Positions 7,706 to 17,209 are shown, counted from the first letter of the stretch. The stretch is 38,972 nucleotides of DNA from Thermoactinomyces mirandus (GCF_013868055.1 NZ_JACEOL010000016.1:1-38972); one strand, 5' to 3'. Translations and numbers: made by a program. The notes: generated from the sequence alone by a model not told the origin.

Positions 7706-9547
7706 TTAACGACCTCCAGCCCAGATTTGGCGTCCACCCGTATGCCTTATGTTACCATGAACTCTAGTTTTAACTAATTGCATTTTTCCTTCATCCTGAT
7801 GATGATGCCATGTATAACCAACAGGAGTATTTCCTTTATCAATCCAGTTGATATTAGCTTGAAGAAACTCACGTTTTAATCTCGGGTTATTATTTAATTT
7901 TGCTAATATAGAAGCACTTCCTCTTCCAGAAAGCAAAGCATTTATTTCCTCGTTAGTCAGATTTTGTGAAATACCACTATTGTTATTTAAAAATTTTTTT
8001 AACTTATCTTTTGCGGGGCCATTATCCTCACCAACTCCTTTTTCCAATACCTCCAGAAAGGTATTATCTATATTTTTTCTTAACTTTTCATCACTTTGAA
8101 TATCCTTTGCAACTCTTTTGCTTAATAAATTAAACTGAGAACCGTCCTTTAAAAGGTACTGATCTACATTTAATATTGAGGTATAATCAGTCCACTCCTC
8201 AAAATCGGGAAATCCATCATTATCAAAAGGCACTTTATATTCTGATCCATTCACATCGATCGAAACCTTTTGTCCCGCATGTTCAGAGTTGAGTATTGCT
8301 CTGGTTCTTCCATCATAATAGGTTAAAACTTTTTTTCCATCTTTACGAGCAACTATTTTGCCAGCATCTTTATGGGGGTTGTAAGTTTTCCTTGATTTAC
8401 TTTCAACTCCATATTTCCTGATATTTTCCTCTTTAATAGTTTGCTTTTCTACATTGGACAACCACTTTGTAGAACTTACACCAGGTTCTGGTGCAGAAAT
8501 ACACTTCGCAAATTCTGCGAAAGGAGACATCGCCAGGGCTGTGTAATTTACAGGCTGTTGTTGGTAAGCGAAGGGGAGGCAATCGTCCACCCGTTTGGCA
8601 GCCTGGACAACAGGTGCTTTTTGAAAAGCAGTCGTTACTTTGTTTACGATCGGTTCCACTTTGGGAATGATAAATGCTCCTGCCCCTACCAGGGCAGCAC
8701 CGGCTACACCAGACAGCAAGGCTTTTTTCCAATTGATTTTTCGACCATGCAGAAGGTCATCGGCGATACTGGTGCCTGCGCCTTCCACAGAGCCGATCAA
8801 TCCGGCCTTGCCAAAGACTTGTTGCATCGGCTTGGGCAACTTGCTGATCAGTTTGCCTCCGCCTCTGGCCAGAGGACCCAACACTTTGGAGTTGGTTACG
8901 CCTGTCACCAGCTTTTTGCCAAAACCACTGGCCATGGCACGGGATGCTCCTCCGGTAATACCTCCGCCAATCAGGCCGAGCAGTCCGCCGATGGCTGCTT
9001 CCAGAAAGACCGTCTTGTCAAATTTCCATCCGTTCAATCCGGTACCGATGACAAGGGACAAGGCCATCCCGGTCAGAACAGAAACTCCGAGCGGAGGAGC
9101 AAAAAAGCACAGGGCGATGCCCAGAATCAAGACGCCTGCAAAGGCTATGTATTCTTTAAATTTTTGAGTCCAATCCCAGGTGGCAGCCAGGGCATCCACG
9201 ACCACGTCAGTGATTTTCGATAAGACCCCGGTCAACCAATCCCAAAAGGCAGATGCCTTTTCTGTCGTCCAGTCCATGGCGTCAGAAATTTTGTCGGTTG
9301 TCCAATCCCATGCTTTCGTAAAGGGTTCAGTGACTGAATCCCAGAATCCTTTGTCTTCTGTTACAGGCATTGTGTTGACAGGCTGTTCCTGTTGAGGGGG
9401 AGGAGCCTGGTCAAATTGATTAAATCCATCATTAACCTCGGGAACATCAAAACTGCCGCCTGCATGAGCTATGTCATTGCCCCAAATGATACTTCCTGCA
9501 AAGACCATTAACAGGACAAGGAAAAATTGATAAAGTTGTTTAAGCAT
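7706..9547 (-). CDS. Secreted polymorphic toxin with C-terminal WHH nuclease (copy 2)
   Basis: A 613-aa sister of the toxin at 822-2672. It has a signal peptide (cleavage near AHA|GG), a linker, Trp-rich helices, Gly-rich hydrophobic stretches, then a WHH nuclease tip (GYTWHHHQDEGKMQLV, HTGGRQIW). The N-terminal ~355 residues are almost the same; the C-terminal domain differs at scattered sites (GVGEDNGPAKDKLKKF versus GVGVQNGPAKAKLEKF), as does its immunity protein. The frame is open upstream of 9547, but the ATG at 9545-9547 is the start shared by all three related toxins. It is expressed away from the leader of array 3. Confidence 0.88.
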   Translation of the reverse strand: MLKQLYQFFLVLLMVFAGSIIWGNDIAHAGGSFDVPEVNDGFNQFDQAPPPQQEQPVNTMPVTEDKGFWDSVTEPFTKAWDWTTDKISDAMDWTTEKASAFWDWLTGVLSKITDVVVDALAATWDWTQKFKEYIAFAGVLILGIALCFFAPPLGVSVLTGMALSLVIGTGLNGWKFDKTVFLEAAIGGLLGLIGGGITGGASRAMASGFGKKLVTGVTNSKVLGPLARGGGKLISKLPKPMQQVFGKAGLIGSVEGAGTSIADDLLHGRKINWKKALLSGVAGAALVGAGAFIIPKVEPIVNKVTTAFQKAPVVQAAKRVDDCLPFAYQQQPVNYTALAMSPFAEFAKCISAPEPGVSSTKWLSNVEKQTIKEENIRKYGVESKSRKTYNPHKDAGKIVARKDGKKVLTYYDGRTRAILNSEHAGQKVSIDVNGSEYKVPFDNDGFPDFEEWTDYTSILNVDQYLLKDGSQFNLLSKRVAKDIQSDEKLRKNIDNTFLEVLEKGVGEDNGPAKDKLKKFLNNNSGISQNLTNEEINALLSGRGSASILAKLNNNPRLKREFLQANINWIDKGNTPVGYTWHHHQDEGKMQLVKTRVHGNIRHTGGRQIWAGGR

Positions 9548-9606
9548 AATTTTTTTGTTACGAAAAACGTACTGTATTCTTTGCCTTCCGCAACCAATGT
9601 TCCTCC
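9548..9606 (-). promoter_or_regulatory. Structured 5' UTR of toxin copy 2
   Basis: GGAGG (9602-9606 on the plus strand) is separated from the ATG by about 55 nt. TTCCGCAAC (9586-9594) and GTTACGAAA (9557-9565) form a stem with two G-U pairs. Several bases differ from unit 1 while pairing is kept. Bases 9607-9832 hold a likely -10 (TATAAT, minus strand) and degenerate sequence, no gene. Confidence 0.5.
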
Positions 9607-9832
9607 TTCTTTTTATTTTTAGGAATATTGCATAACCTATAAGAAACAATAAATTAACATAAAAAATTATATCTTAACAATAAATAAATTCTACATATTT
9701 GTGAAAAAAGTAGTGGTTGTTGCCCATTGTCAATTGAAATTGAATAAGAGTAATAGAGGAGGGGAATCCGGAGAACGACGACTCATTGGCTTTTTTTAAT
9801 AATTTAGCGCAAGGCTTTTTATTGAGCCAATT

Positions 9833-10159
9833 TTGCTGATCAATTTAATAAAGGGAAAAAAGAACAATTATTATTTTATCCTGATTATATAAACGGGAGG
9901 ACTTTGCTGTGAAAACGTGTTGTCTATTTATGATATAATCGGCTTATCAAAGAGGCATTATCATACTTTTCCGAACACCAGGTGCTTCGAAAAAATCCCG
10001 GGGGTTGTTCGGAAATGTCAAAACCGCGCTGAAACAAGGAAAAACTGAGTTTCCAACTGGCAAATGACAAGGAAAATGACTCGAAAATTTTGCTTAAAAA
10101 AGGAGGTGTTCGGAAATTGACGTAGAAGACCAGTGATAACAACGGTTACAGCGAACGCC
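9833..10159 (+). promoter_or_regulatory. CRISPR leader 3 with cas1/cas2 fossil
   Basis: The cas1-end match starts at 9833 and the cas2-start match ends with TGATATAAT (hexamer 9934-9939). In the leader proper the motif TTCCGAACACC is at 9969-9979, GGTTGTTCGGAA at 10003-10014 and GGTGTTCGGAA at 10105-10115. The sequence next to repeat 1 is conserved in all eight leaders. Confidence 0.75.
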
Positions 10160-10416
10160 GTCTCAATAGAAACACCTCAATAAAGAGGATTGAAACTATT
10201 GAGACCTACCCCGGAGAAACCCCAGCGCATCATCATGGACTGTCTCAATAGAAACACCTCAATAAAGAGGATTGAAACGTTTGCTTCTGCAACCGCTTTT
10301 TTTCTCTTTTCCGTCTTAATGGATACACCTCATCTTAGAGGATTGAAACCCATACAAGCAATTACCATCGCCTTATCCTTTGCCGTTTAAATCAATACAC
10401 CTCAATAAAGAGGAAA
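10160..10416 (+). CRISPR. CRISPR array 3 (4 repeats, 3 spacers)
   Basis: Repeats start at 10160, 10242, 10313 and 10385. Spacers are 45, 34 and 35 nt; the first is the longest of all 33. Three repeat variants occur in one array: two AATAGAAACACCTCAATAAAG, then a TTAATGGATACACC type, then a decayed TTTAAATCAATACACC terminal copy. This mosaic suggests joining of pieces from different arrays. Confidence 0.93.
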
Positions 10417-10737
10417 CGATAGTTTGTGTTTTTCTAGTTGATTGATGTGCTTAGCCAGCAGGTTTTGCTGTGCTGACTTTCCTCTCAATTTTGCATAACA
10501 AATGTATCGTAGTTTTTTTAATCTTTGTCTCTCTCAATGGCAACGATTCACCTGCTGTTTTTTTGATTTGCTCTTTATCTTTTTCCTTAATTTGTGTGTG
10601 GATCGAAAGCAATGAATGAAACTTGTTTATACAGAATACTTTTCTTTGCAGAAGTCTATTGGCCTTGATTTCTGCTATCCAAACCAAGAAAAAGCTTACA
10701 GTGGTATGTATCTATTCCGTCTCTGAACAGAGAAAAA
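10417..10737. other. Array trailer 3 (no intact gene)
   Basis: Very close to trailer 1, including the internal deletion after CTTTGCAGAA. The minus strand carries a 78-codon open stretch (10451-10687) with IHTQIKEKDKEQIKK, probably the fossil coiled-coil gene and not an active one, since other copies are broken. Confidence 0.5.
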
Positions 10738-10738
10738 A

Positions 10739-10760
10739 GGCTTGAGCTTTTCCTCAAGCC
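10739..10760 (-). terminator. Terminator after family B immunity gene, unit 4
   Basis: GGCTTGAG/CTCAAGCC stem followed on the minus strand by TTTTTT, 12 nt past the coding end. Confidence 0.75.
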
Positions 10761-10772
10761 CCAAGGCATTGA

Positions 10773-11228
10773 CTATTCGTACAGATCCTCAATTTCCACC
10801 CATGTTTTATTTTGTAGATTGAATACATCATTTGCTTCATGGGTTCTTATAAAATATTGAATATGGGATGGTCGATTAGTTGCTTTATCAAAGCACTCGG
10901 AAAAGAACGGGATAATCAGCTCGAACATGATATGATCCAGTCTGTCAATCCGGTTTATATAATCATCATTTGGATCAATAAATTGATCAAGCTTGATTCT
11001 AGTTTGTACTTCATCTAAAAGTGTTTGTATCCTGCTGTAATTAATTTCTTCTCCATCAGACATTGGAGTCATACTAATACCGTATAAACCATATCCGCCA
11101 CTATGCACTTCAAACAAGATTGTGTCAGTTTCTGCGGGAAAGTGAAAAGAAAATACCTTTTTTATGTTTGGGATTATACTATTTTCATAAGCGTAAATAG
11201 CTTTTTTAACATCGGTACGATTAATCAT
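10773..11228 (-). CDS. Immunity protein family B (orphan copy)
   Basis: 151 aa, intact relative of the pseudogene at 3742-4200 and of the gene at 6557-7030. Core: TILFEVHSGGYGLYGISMTPM, FFSECFDKA, YFIRTHEANDVF, WVEIEDLYE. The start at 11228 (MINRTDVKK) is conserved. No toxin gene accompanies it in this unit, only a trace of a toxin tail before it, so it is an orphan immunity gene. Family name unknown. Confidence 0.65.
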   Translation of the reverse strand: MINRTDVKKAIYAYENSIIPNIKKVFSFHFPAETDTILFEVHSGGYGLYGISMTPMSDGEEINYSRIQTLLDEVQTRIKLDQFIDPNDDYINRIDRLDHIMFELIIPFFSECFDKATNRPSHIQYFIRTHEANDVFNLQNKTWVEIEDLYE

Positions 11229-11290
11229 CTTGATCCAACCCCTCAAGTCTTTCTTCCCCCCGTATGATTTACCATTTCATGGGTATTTGT
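11229..11290 (-). pseudogene. Fossil toxin tail, unit 4
   Basis: A minus frame reads NHTGGRKT before a stop, the decayed counterpart of NYTGGRKTWG in units 2 and 3. Confidence 0.45.
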
Positions 11291-11379
11291 TTTGACTGGT
11301 TATATTCCATCTGTTTCTTGAATGAACAAATTCTCCTTTGGCAAAAGGATAAGTTAACAGTTATTTTTTTCTATAAGTA

Positions 11380-11406
11380 AAGGCTTGAGGACATACCCCA
11401 AGCCTT
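11380..11406 (-). terminator. Terminator after family A pseudogene, unit 4
   Basis: AAGGCTTG/CAAGCCTT stem with T-rich sequence on the minus strand, 15 nt beyond the coding end. Confidence 0.65.
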
Positions 11407-11421
11407 GGTTTCTATGCTCTT

Positions 11422-11893
11422 TCAGAGGTATTCGTCTTCATCAAGCCATTTTTCTTTAACCAAATTATAAGCATCTCCGGAGTTTGGATAATAAAAATAA
11501 AATGGCAACTTTGCCTTCTTTTTTCCTCCTGCTTGATTGAAACATTCCTGAAAAAAGGGCACAAAATATTCTTTGGCGTAATCGTCAATATCGGCAGCCA
11601 AATCTAAATCATTGATAATTTCGTTGTAGTCTTGTTCAAGTTTTTTGCAAGTGTCGAATCCAATTCCTTCAAATATAGCATAGTCCCCTTGAGCATTTTT
11701 TGTTAGCTGTTCTCCCCAACCATTCATTTGAGTTATTGTTAAACCAAATAAGCCACCATCACCTCCTATCTCTAACAAAATGAATGTAGAATTTGGATGA
11801 AATGGATATTGAAATAAAACTTGACAACTATGAATGACTTCTTATTTTTTCATTAATTGACTCTCTGACTAAAGATTGGGTTCTTTTATCCAA
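11422..11893 (-). pseudogene. Immunity protein family A, start lost and frameshifted
   Basis: The old start codon reads TTG (11891-11893) instead of ATG, and an A-tract has lost 2 nt, so the first reading frame ends after about 20 codons (DKRTQSLVRESINEK, then a stop). The rest (11422-11778) is intact and very like the unit 1 gene (GIGFDTCKKLEQDY, WLDEDEYL). A 118-residue product from an internal ATG is possible but lacks the first strand and a ribosome site. Confidence 0.75.
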
Positions 11894-11939
11894 TTTCCTC
11901 CTCCATTATTAAAGAAGACTTGAGAGATTTAATTTTCCT

Positions 11940-12449
11940 TTAAATCAATTCAATCATTTCCGCTCTCGTGATCTTTTTATTACAATCTGCTGGATAATTT
12001 GCTAGGAGATACTGTTTTAAATAGTCTACCCATGCTTGCTGATATCCGTTCACTTTTGATATTTCTTGAGTAAAAGCGTGTATCATATCATCATCAACAA
12101 TTTCAATGGGTTGTGGGACATAGTTATCGTGACCATATTCAAATTTATATGCCTGCCAGATTGTGTACTCCAATGCATAATTTATGCATAACCATATACT
12201 TGCCTGCTGAGGGTTTTCCGCATCCACTGCTTTTTCATAAAACATGGATACTCCACCATCATCTTCATTGTCAAATACAGTGTAAAGATCATCGCCATCA
12301 TATTTCTTCTCTTCAAGCCATTTCCAACACATGTCGATTGTTTTTCTTGCTTCGTTGTAACCTTCAGTTACCTGATCAATAATTTTTTCTGTTAAAACCA
12401 ATAAATACGCTACTCGAGCCTCTTCATTGATATTCGTATACCATCTCAT
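11940..12449 (-). CDS. Orphan immunity protein, Imm6-like (copy 2)
   Basis: 169 aa, almost identical to the product of 4895-5404; differences are scattered (IEEKKYDGGD versus LEEKKYDGDD, IDLFTQE versus IHAFTQE). It keeps MRWYTNINEEARVAYL at the start and KKITRAEMIELI at the end. The intact frame in both copies, next to decayed family A genes, suggests selection to keep it. Cytosolic; assignment to Imm6 is tentative and from memory of the family pattern. Confidence 0.6.
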   Translation of the reverse strand: MRWYTNINEEARVAYLLVLTEKIIDQVTEGYNEARKTIDMCWKWLEEKKYDGDDLYTVFDNEDDGGVSMFYEKAVDAENPQQASIWLCINYALEYTIWQAYKFEYGHDNYVPQPIEIVDDDMIHAFTQEISKVNGYQQAWVDYLKQYLLANYPADCNKKITRAEMIELI

Positions 12450-12653
12450 TTAAATGCATTAGCACCTCTTTCTTAGACATCGGATTTACAATTCCAGAAA
12501 AACATTTAGTACAAACTCCACCAGGTTTGATTGATGGAGATAAAATTGTCAATTGAAATTGAATTATAGGTAATAGAGGAGGGGAATCAGGAAAAGGACG
12601 ACTCATTGGCTTTTTTCTAATAATTTATCGCAAGGATTTTTATTAAGCCAATT

Positions 12654-12975
12654 TTGCTGACCAATTTAATAAAGGGAAAAAGAACAATTATTATATCCTG
12701 GTTATATAAACTGAAGGACTTTGCTGTGAAAACGTGTTGTCTATTATGATATAATCGGCTTATCAAAGAGGCAGTTATTATCCTTTTCCGAACACCAGGT
12801 GCTTCGAAAAAATCCCGGGGGTTGTTCGGAAACATCAAAACCCGCATGAAATAAGGAAAAACTGAGTTTCCAACTGGCAAATGACAAGGAAAATGACTCG
12901 AAAATTTTGCTCAAAAAGGAGGTGTTCGGAAATTGAAGTAGAAGACCAGTCATAACAACGGCTACAGCGAACGCT
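12654..12975 (+). promoter_or_regulatory. CRISPR leader 4 with cas1/cas2 fossil
   Basis: Cas1-end match from 12654, extended -10 TGATATAAT with hexamer 12750-12755, then the common leader. Leaders 4 and 5 share a subtype: TTGAAGTAGAAGACCAGTC instead of TTGACGTAGAAGACCAGTG, and their first repeat begins with A. Bases 12450-12653 hold no gene. Confidence 0.75.
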
Positions 12976-13425
12976 ATCTCAATAAATACACCTCATTAAA
13001 GAGGATTGAAACAAAAAGGAATCATAAAAAGAATAAAGTATTGACTCATCTCAATAAATACACCTCATTAAAGAGGATTGAAACAGATAAGGTTTGGATT
13101 CCCCGCATTATCTAATAGCATCTCAATAAATACACCTCATTAAAGAGGATTGAAACCGGATCGACGCCCACCAATTCAGGAATGCAACCGGGATCTCAAT
13201 AAATACACCTCATTAAAGAGGATTGAAACAATACTACCGATCGCTTGAACCGACTCAGGTCAGCCCGTCTTAATGGACACACCTCATCAAAGAGGATTGA
13301 AACAGCCGCAAAGTATTGTTCTTGGTTCTTCCCAATAGTCTTAATGGATACACCTCATCAAAGAGGATTGAAACATTTGATAAATGCCGTATGCTGACAA
13401 CCCGCCCCGTCTCAATAGATACACC
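12976..13425 (+). CRISPR. CRISPR array 4 (7 repeats, 6 spacers, truncated)
   Basis: Repeats start at 12976, 13048, 13120, 13193, 13267, 13338 and 13409. The first four are ATCTCAATAAATACACC types, the next two GTCTTAATGGAYACACC types. The last repeat stops after 17 nt (13425), where foreign sequence begins. Spacers are 34-37 nt. Confidence 0.95.
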
Positions 13426-13675
13426 CTATCGGTTTATGGTAAAAAACTGGCTGATAGTATTATTCCCTCATGGCTGATTCTGTTAAAAAGTCCATTTGGT
13501 AAACTGGACTTAAGAAATAACCGGAGGGGATTTATTATGGCTAAAAAAGGACAGAAGAGTCCGCAGTTACACACCTGAATGGAAGATAGAGGACTAAGTT
13601 ATGAAGCAGTAGCGACAAAATGGTTATTCCCTCCAATAAACTTGTGAAGCAGTGGGTGAGGGATGAGAGTTTTTG
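13426..13675 (+). mobile_element. IS3-family orfA remnant
   Basis: After a GGAGGGG site, ATG at about 13538 opens MAKKGQK, a typical IS3 orfA start. The frame breaks, then resumes as GLSYEAVATKW and, shifted again, NKLVKQWVRDES, the helix-turn-helix of such transposases. Everything beyond is gone. The remnant has removed the end of array 4 and its trailer. Confidence 0.6.
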
Positions 13676-13709
13676 AAAGATAATCGCGGGATGGAGTTCA
13701 AAAGAAAAA

Positions 13710-13732
13710 GGCCTGAGGTTTTTCCTCCGGCC
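13710..13732 (-). terminator. Terminator after Syd-like immunity gene
   Basis: GGCCTGAGG pairs with CCTCCGGCC; TTTTTC follows on the minus strand. It is 18 nt past the coding end. Confidence 0.7.
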
Positions 13733-13749
13733 AGATCTATACGAACATT

Positions 13750-14286
13750 TTATTTTCGAAGTTTTAGCTGAGAAATTAATGATGCAATATTATCAGCTAG
13801 CATATCAAATGATTTTCGTTCAAAGTCCTCTAATTGCACTGTCCCATATTGGTTGTCTACAACTACAATTAATCCATTTCCTTCAATTCCTAATGGTATA
13901 TGGTCTAATTTGTTGTTATGGTTACTTTTGTAACCTTTCACCATATACGTGAAAGAATCTAATTCGATATTTGGCAATACAGCTTCCAGCTTAATGTAAT
14001 GATTCCCGATAAATCCATCAAGGGTGGCAAACCAATAAGAATTAAAATATTCTTTGATAGAAGGATGAAAAACAACTCCCAGTTGATTTTCTAATCTTGT
14101 TAAGTCATGATTTTTGTGTTTTTCAATTGGCTTCCATGAAATGTATCCCTCTTCATCTACTTCACCTTCATATATATGGGGATCAACATATTCATTAATA
14201 GGAGTCTTGAATAAGAATTCTACTCCTTTATCATAAACTTCTTTGCGTTTCTTAAAATATTCTTCCATAGCCTTTTTTATTAACAA
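13750..14286 (-). CDS. Immunity protein, Syd/SUKH-2-like
   Basis: 178 aa, cytosolic. The stretch FHPSIKEYFNSYWFATLDG, the later EAVLPNIELDSF and the end (LADNIASLISQLK) fit the Syd family, which as SUKH-2 serves as immunity protein to many nuclease toxins. It lies about 13 nt downstream of the HHH-nuclease toxin gene. The start is TTG at 14286 (GGTGA site before it) or ATG at 14268 (MEEYFKKRK); the sites are similarly weak. Codon use is AT-rich, like the toxin's tip but unlike its GC-richer N-terminal half, as expected if tip and immunity gene moved together. Confidence 0.75.
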   Translation of the reverse strand: MLIKKAMEEYFKKRKEVYDKGVEFLFKTPINEYVDPHIYEGEVDEEGYISWKPIEKHKNHDLTRLENQLGVVFHPSIKEYFNSYWFATLDGFIGNHYIKLEAVLPNIELDSFTYMVKGYKSNHNNKLDHIPLGIEGNGLIVVVDNQYGTVQLEDFERKSFDMLADNIASLISQLKLRK

Positions 14287-14299
14287 AATATATCACCAT

Positions 14300-15844
14300 C
14301 TATTTTTTTAAGAATTTTTCAAGCAATTCGGAGTAAACTCTGTCATTACCCCAAACTCCAGCCTCTTTTTCAGTATTGTGTATACCGCCTAAGCCAGGAT
14401 GTAGTTTTGCAGGAACAGCAACTGCTTGACCTCCTCCACCAATATGATGGTGTATCAAAGTATCATTATATAGTTCTTTTATATCATACTGTGGGAAATG
14501 TTCTCTAAACTTTTTATCGTTTATTGGTGAAAACCCTAATTCTATTTTTTGGCGGTTAGCTTTACTGAATACTTCTGGATGTTTCTTAAGCATTTCATTC
14601 CAATAGTAATTCTTATCCCTTAACCAACCTTCTGAATTTGTGTTGGCTTTACCTTTTCCAACATAAGGCATTTCTATTACTAGTCGTGGATCAGCAGTAT
14701 ATTTAGCTTCTAATTTAGATAAATCCGCAGTGCGATAAGTTCTTACTAGGTGATCAGGATTTTTTGTATCCCTTCCAGTCGTATCCGGAGCAGATATACA
14801 CTTCGCAAATTCCGCAAAAGGCGACATCGCCATTGCCGTGTAACTACCTGGTTGCTGTTGGTAGGCGAAGGGGAGGCAATCATCCACCCGTTTGGCAGCC
14901 TTGACGACGGGTGCTTTTTGGAAAGCAGTGGTTACTTTGTTTATCATTGGTTCCACTTTGGGAACAATAAAGGCTCCTGCGCCTACCAGTGCAGCTCCGG
15001 CCACACCAGACAACAAAGCTTTTTTCCAATTGATTTTTCGGCCATGCAGAAGGTCATCGGCAACACTGGTGCCTGCTCCTTCCACAGATCCGATCAATCC
15101 GGCCTTGCCAAAGACTTGTTGCATCGGCTTGGGCAATTTGCTGATCAGCTTGCTGCCGCCTCTGGCCAGAGGGTCCAACACTCTGGAGTTGGCTGCACCT
15201 GTCAACAGTTTTTTGCCAAAACCACTGGCCATGGCGCGGGATGCCCCACCGGTAATGCCTCCGCCAATCAGACCGAGCAGTCCGCCGATGGCTGCTTCCA
15301 GAAAGACCATCTTGTCAAATTTCCATCCGTTCAATCCGGCACCGATGAACAGGGACAAGGCCATCCCGATCAGAACCGCAACCCCAAGTGGAGTAGCGAA
15401 AACGCACAGGACTATGCCCGGAATCAAGACACTTGCAAAGGCTATGTACTCTTTAAATTTTACAATCCAATCCCAGGTGGCAGCCAGGGCATCCACGATC
15501 ACTTCGGTGATTTTCGATAAGACCCCAGTCAGCCAATCCCAAAAGGCAGATGCCTTTTCTGTCGTCCAGTCCACGGCGTCAGAAATTTTGTCGGTTGTCC
15601 AATCCCATGCTTCGGAAAAAGGCCCAGTGACTGAATCCCAGAATCCTTTTTCTTCTGTTACAGGCGGTGTGTTGACTGGCTGTTCCTGTTGAGAGGGAGG
15701 AGCCTGGTCAAATTGATTAAATTCATCATTCACCTTGGGAACATCAAAACTGCCGCCGGCATAAGCTGCATCATTGCCCCAGATAATACTTCCTGCAAAG
15801 ACAATCAGCAAGACTAGAAGAAATTGATAAATTTGTTTGTGCAT
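14300..15844 (-). CDS. Secreted polymorphic toxin with HHH (HNH/EndoVII) nuclease tip
   Basis: 514 aa. Residues 1 to about 355 match the two WHH toxins: signal peptide (AYA|GG), GSFDVP motif, WDW-rich helices, Gly-rich hydrophobic segments, CLPFAYQQQP and KCISAP. After KCISAP the sequence is unrelated: a domain ending in LIHHHIGGGGQAVAVPAKLH, then GLGGIHNTEKEAG, the pattern of HNH nuclease toxins with an HHH motif (Tox-HNH-HHH). The abrupt switch at KCISAP marks the recombination point for tips. The immunity partner is the Syd-like gene. The start follows an in-frame TAA and a 5' hairpin. Confidence 0.87.
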   Translation of the reverse strand: MHKQIYQFLLVLLIVFAGSIIWGNDAAYAGGSFDVPKVNDEFNQFDQAPPSQQEQPVNTPPVTEEKGFWDSVTGPFSEAWDWTTDKISDAVDWTTEKASAFWDWLTGVLSKITEVIVDALAATWDWIVKFKEYIAFASVLIPGIVLCVFATPLGVAVLIGMALSLFIGAGLNGWKFDKMVFLEAAIGGLLGLIGGGITGGASRAMASGFGKKLLTGAANSRVLDPLARGGSKLISKLPKPMQQVFGKAGLIGSVEGAGTSVADDLLHGRKINWKKALLSGVAGAALVGAGAFIVPKVEPMINKVTTAFQKAPVVKAAKRVDDCLPFAYQQQPGSYTAMAMSPFAEFAKCISAPDTTGRDTKNPDHLVRTYRTADLSKLEAKYTADPRLVIEMPYVGKGKANTNSEGWLRDKNYYWNEMLKKHPEVFSKANRQKIELGFSPINDKKFREHFPQYDIKELYNDTLIHHHIGGGGQAVAVPAKLHPGLGGIHNTEKEAGVWGNDRVYSELLEKFLKK

Positions 15845-15902
15845 AATTTTTGGTTACGAAAGTCGTACAGTATTTTTTGCTTTCTGCAACCAGTGTTCCT
15901 CC
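15845..15902 (-). promoter_or_regulatory. Structured 5' UTR of HHH toxin
   Basis: Third example of GGAGG (15898-15902) split from the ATG by a stem: CTTTCTGCAACC (15880-15891) with GGTTACGAAAG (15852-15862), one bulge. Bases 15903-16126 contain a candidate -10 and degenerate sequence, no gene. Confidence 0.45.
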
Positions 15903-16126
15903 TTCTTTTTACTTTTAGGAATATTAGATATATCATAAGAAACAATAAAATAACATAAAAAATTATATCTTAACAATAAATAAATTCTACATATTGGTGA
16001 AAAAAGTAGTGGTGTTGTTCCATTGTCAATTGAAATTGAAAAAGAGGCAATAGAGGAGGGGAGCCGGAGAAGGACGATTCATTGTTTTTTTAAATAATTT
16101 AGCCCAAGCCTTTTATTAAGCCAATT

Positions 16127-16444
16127 TTGCTGGCCGAAATAATGAAGGGAAACGAAAAATATATTCTGGTTAAATAAACGGAAGGATATTGTAGTGAAAA
16201 CATGTTGTCTATCTATGATATAATTGCTTATCAAAGAGGCAGTTATTACCCTTTTCCGAACACCTGGTGCTTCGAAAAAAAGCCGGGGGTTGTTCGGAAA
16301 CGTCAAAACCCGTATGAAACAAGGAAAAACTGAGTTTCCAACTGGTAAATGGCAAGGGAAATGACTCGAAAATTTTGCTTAAAAAAGGAGGTGTTCGGAA
16401 ATTGAAGTAGAAGACCAGTCATAACAACGGCTACAGCGAACGCT
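16127..16444 (+). promoter_or_regulatory. CRISPR leader 5 with cas1/cas2 fossil
   Basis: The clearest cas1 match (TTGCTGGCC, as in cas1) starts at 16127; then AATAAACGGAAGG, a GTG in place of the cas2 ATG, and TGATATAAT (hexamer 16219-16224). The common leader follows, of the same subtype as leader 4. Confidence 0.75.
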
Positions 16445-16915
16445 ATCTCAATAAATACACCTCATTAAAGAGGATTGAAACTCCATGACATATTCCAACA
16501 CAAACCGACAACGAAATCTCAATAAATACACCTCATTAAAGAGGATTGAAACTTCACAAAAATAATTGGATACGCTTCATAATCGCCATCTCAATAAATA
16601 CACCTCATTAAAGAGGATTGAAACATCGGCTCCCTGCCAATGCCCGACGATCCGATCGGAATCTATCTCAATAAATACACCTCATTAAAGAGGATTGAAA
16701 CCCGTCCCCATTTTCTCTTCAAGTTTGTCCAGTCGCCATCTCAATAAATACACCTCATTAAAGAGGATTGAAACGGCAACCAATATATTGAGAGGGGTTT
16801 TTTGATGACGTCTCAATAGATACACCTCAATAAAGAGGATTGAAACTATCGTTGTTCTTGGAATGGTGACGGATCAATGAAGTGTCTCAATAGATACACT
16901 TCATCAAAGAGGAAA
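16445..16915 (+). CRISPR. CRISPR array 5 (7 repeats, 6 spacers)
   Basis: Repeats start at 16445, 16516, 16588, 16665, 16738, 16810 and 16884. Five are the ATCTCAATAAATACACC type of array 4; the last two are GTCTCAATAGATACAC types and the terminal one has lost its 3' handle. Spacers are 34-40 nt. Confidence 0.95.
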
Positions 16916-17180
16916 CGGTTGCTTGTGCTTTTTCTAATTGATTGATGCGCTTAGCCAGATGGTTCTGCTGTGCTGACTTTCCTCTCAGTCTTATATACAG
17001 ATGTGTCGTGAGCAGGCTCTCTCAACGCCAACGATCCACCCGCTGATTTTTCTTTTCGATTAGCTCATTATCTTTTTCCTTAATTTGTGTCTGGATCGAA
17101 ATTAATGAATGAAACTTGTTGTTCACAGGATACTTTTCTTTGCAGGAAAGGACTGGCAGAACGACGACAAAATGCAGAAA
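16916..17180. other. Array trailer 5 with coiled-coil gene fossil
   Basis: The minus strand next to the array reads SAQQNHLAKRINQLEKAQA and, further upstream, QTQIKEKDNELIEKK, with stops between. Nothing intact. Confidence 0.5.
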
Positions 17181-17209
17181 CCACTTTATCAGCTAAAGCA
17201 TAAAAAACC

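Noticed and set aside
10102..10120. AAGGAGGTG in the leader as a ribosome site
   Set aside because: No start codon at proper distance opens a frame longer than a few codons in any of the eight leaders; binding-site conservation is the simpler view.
11422..11778. 118-aa frame as an intact short immunity gene
   Set aside because: Its upstream sequence is the frameshifted first part of the family A gene and the internal ATG has no ribosome site.
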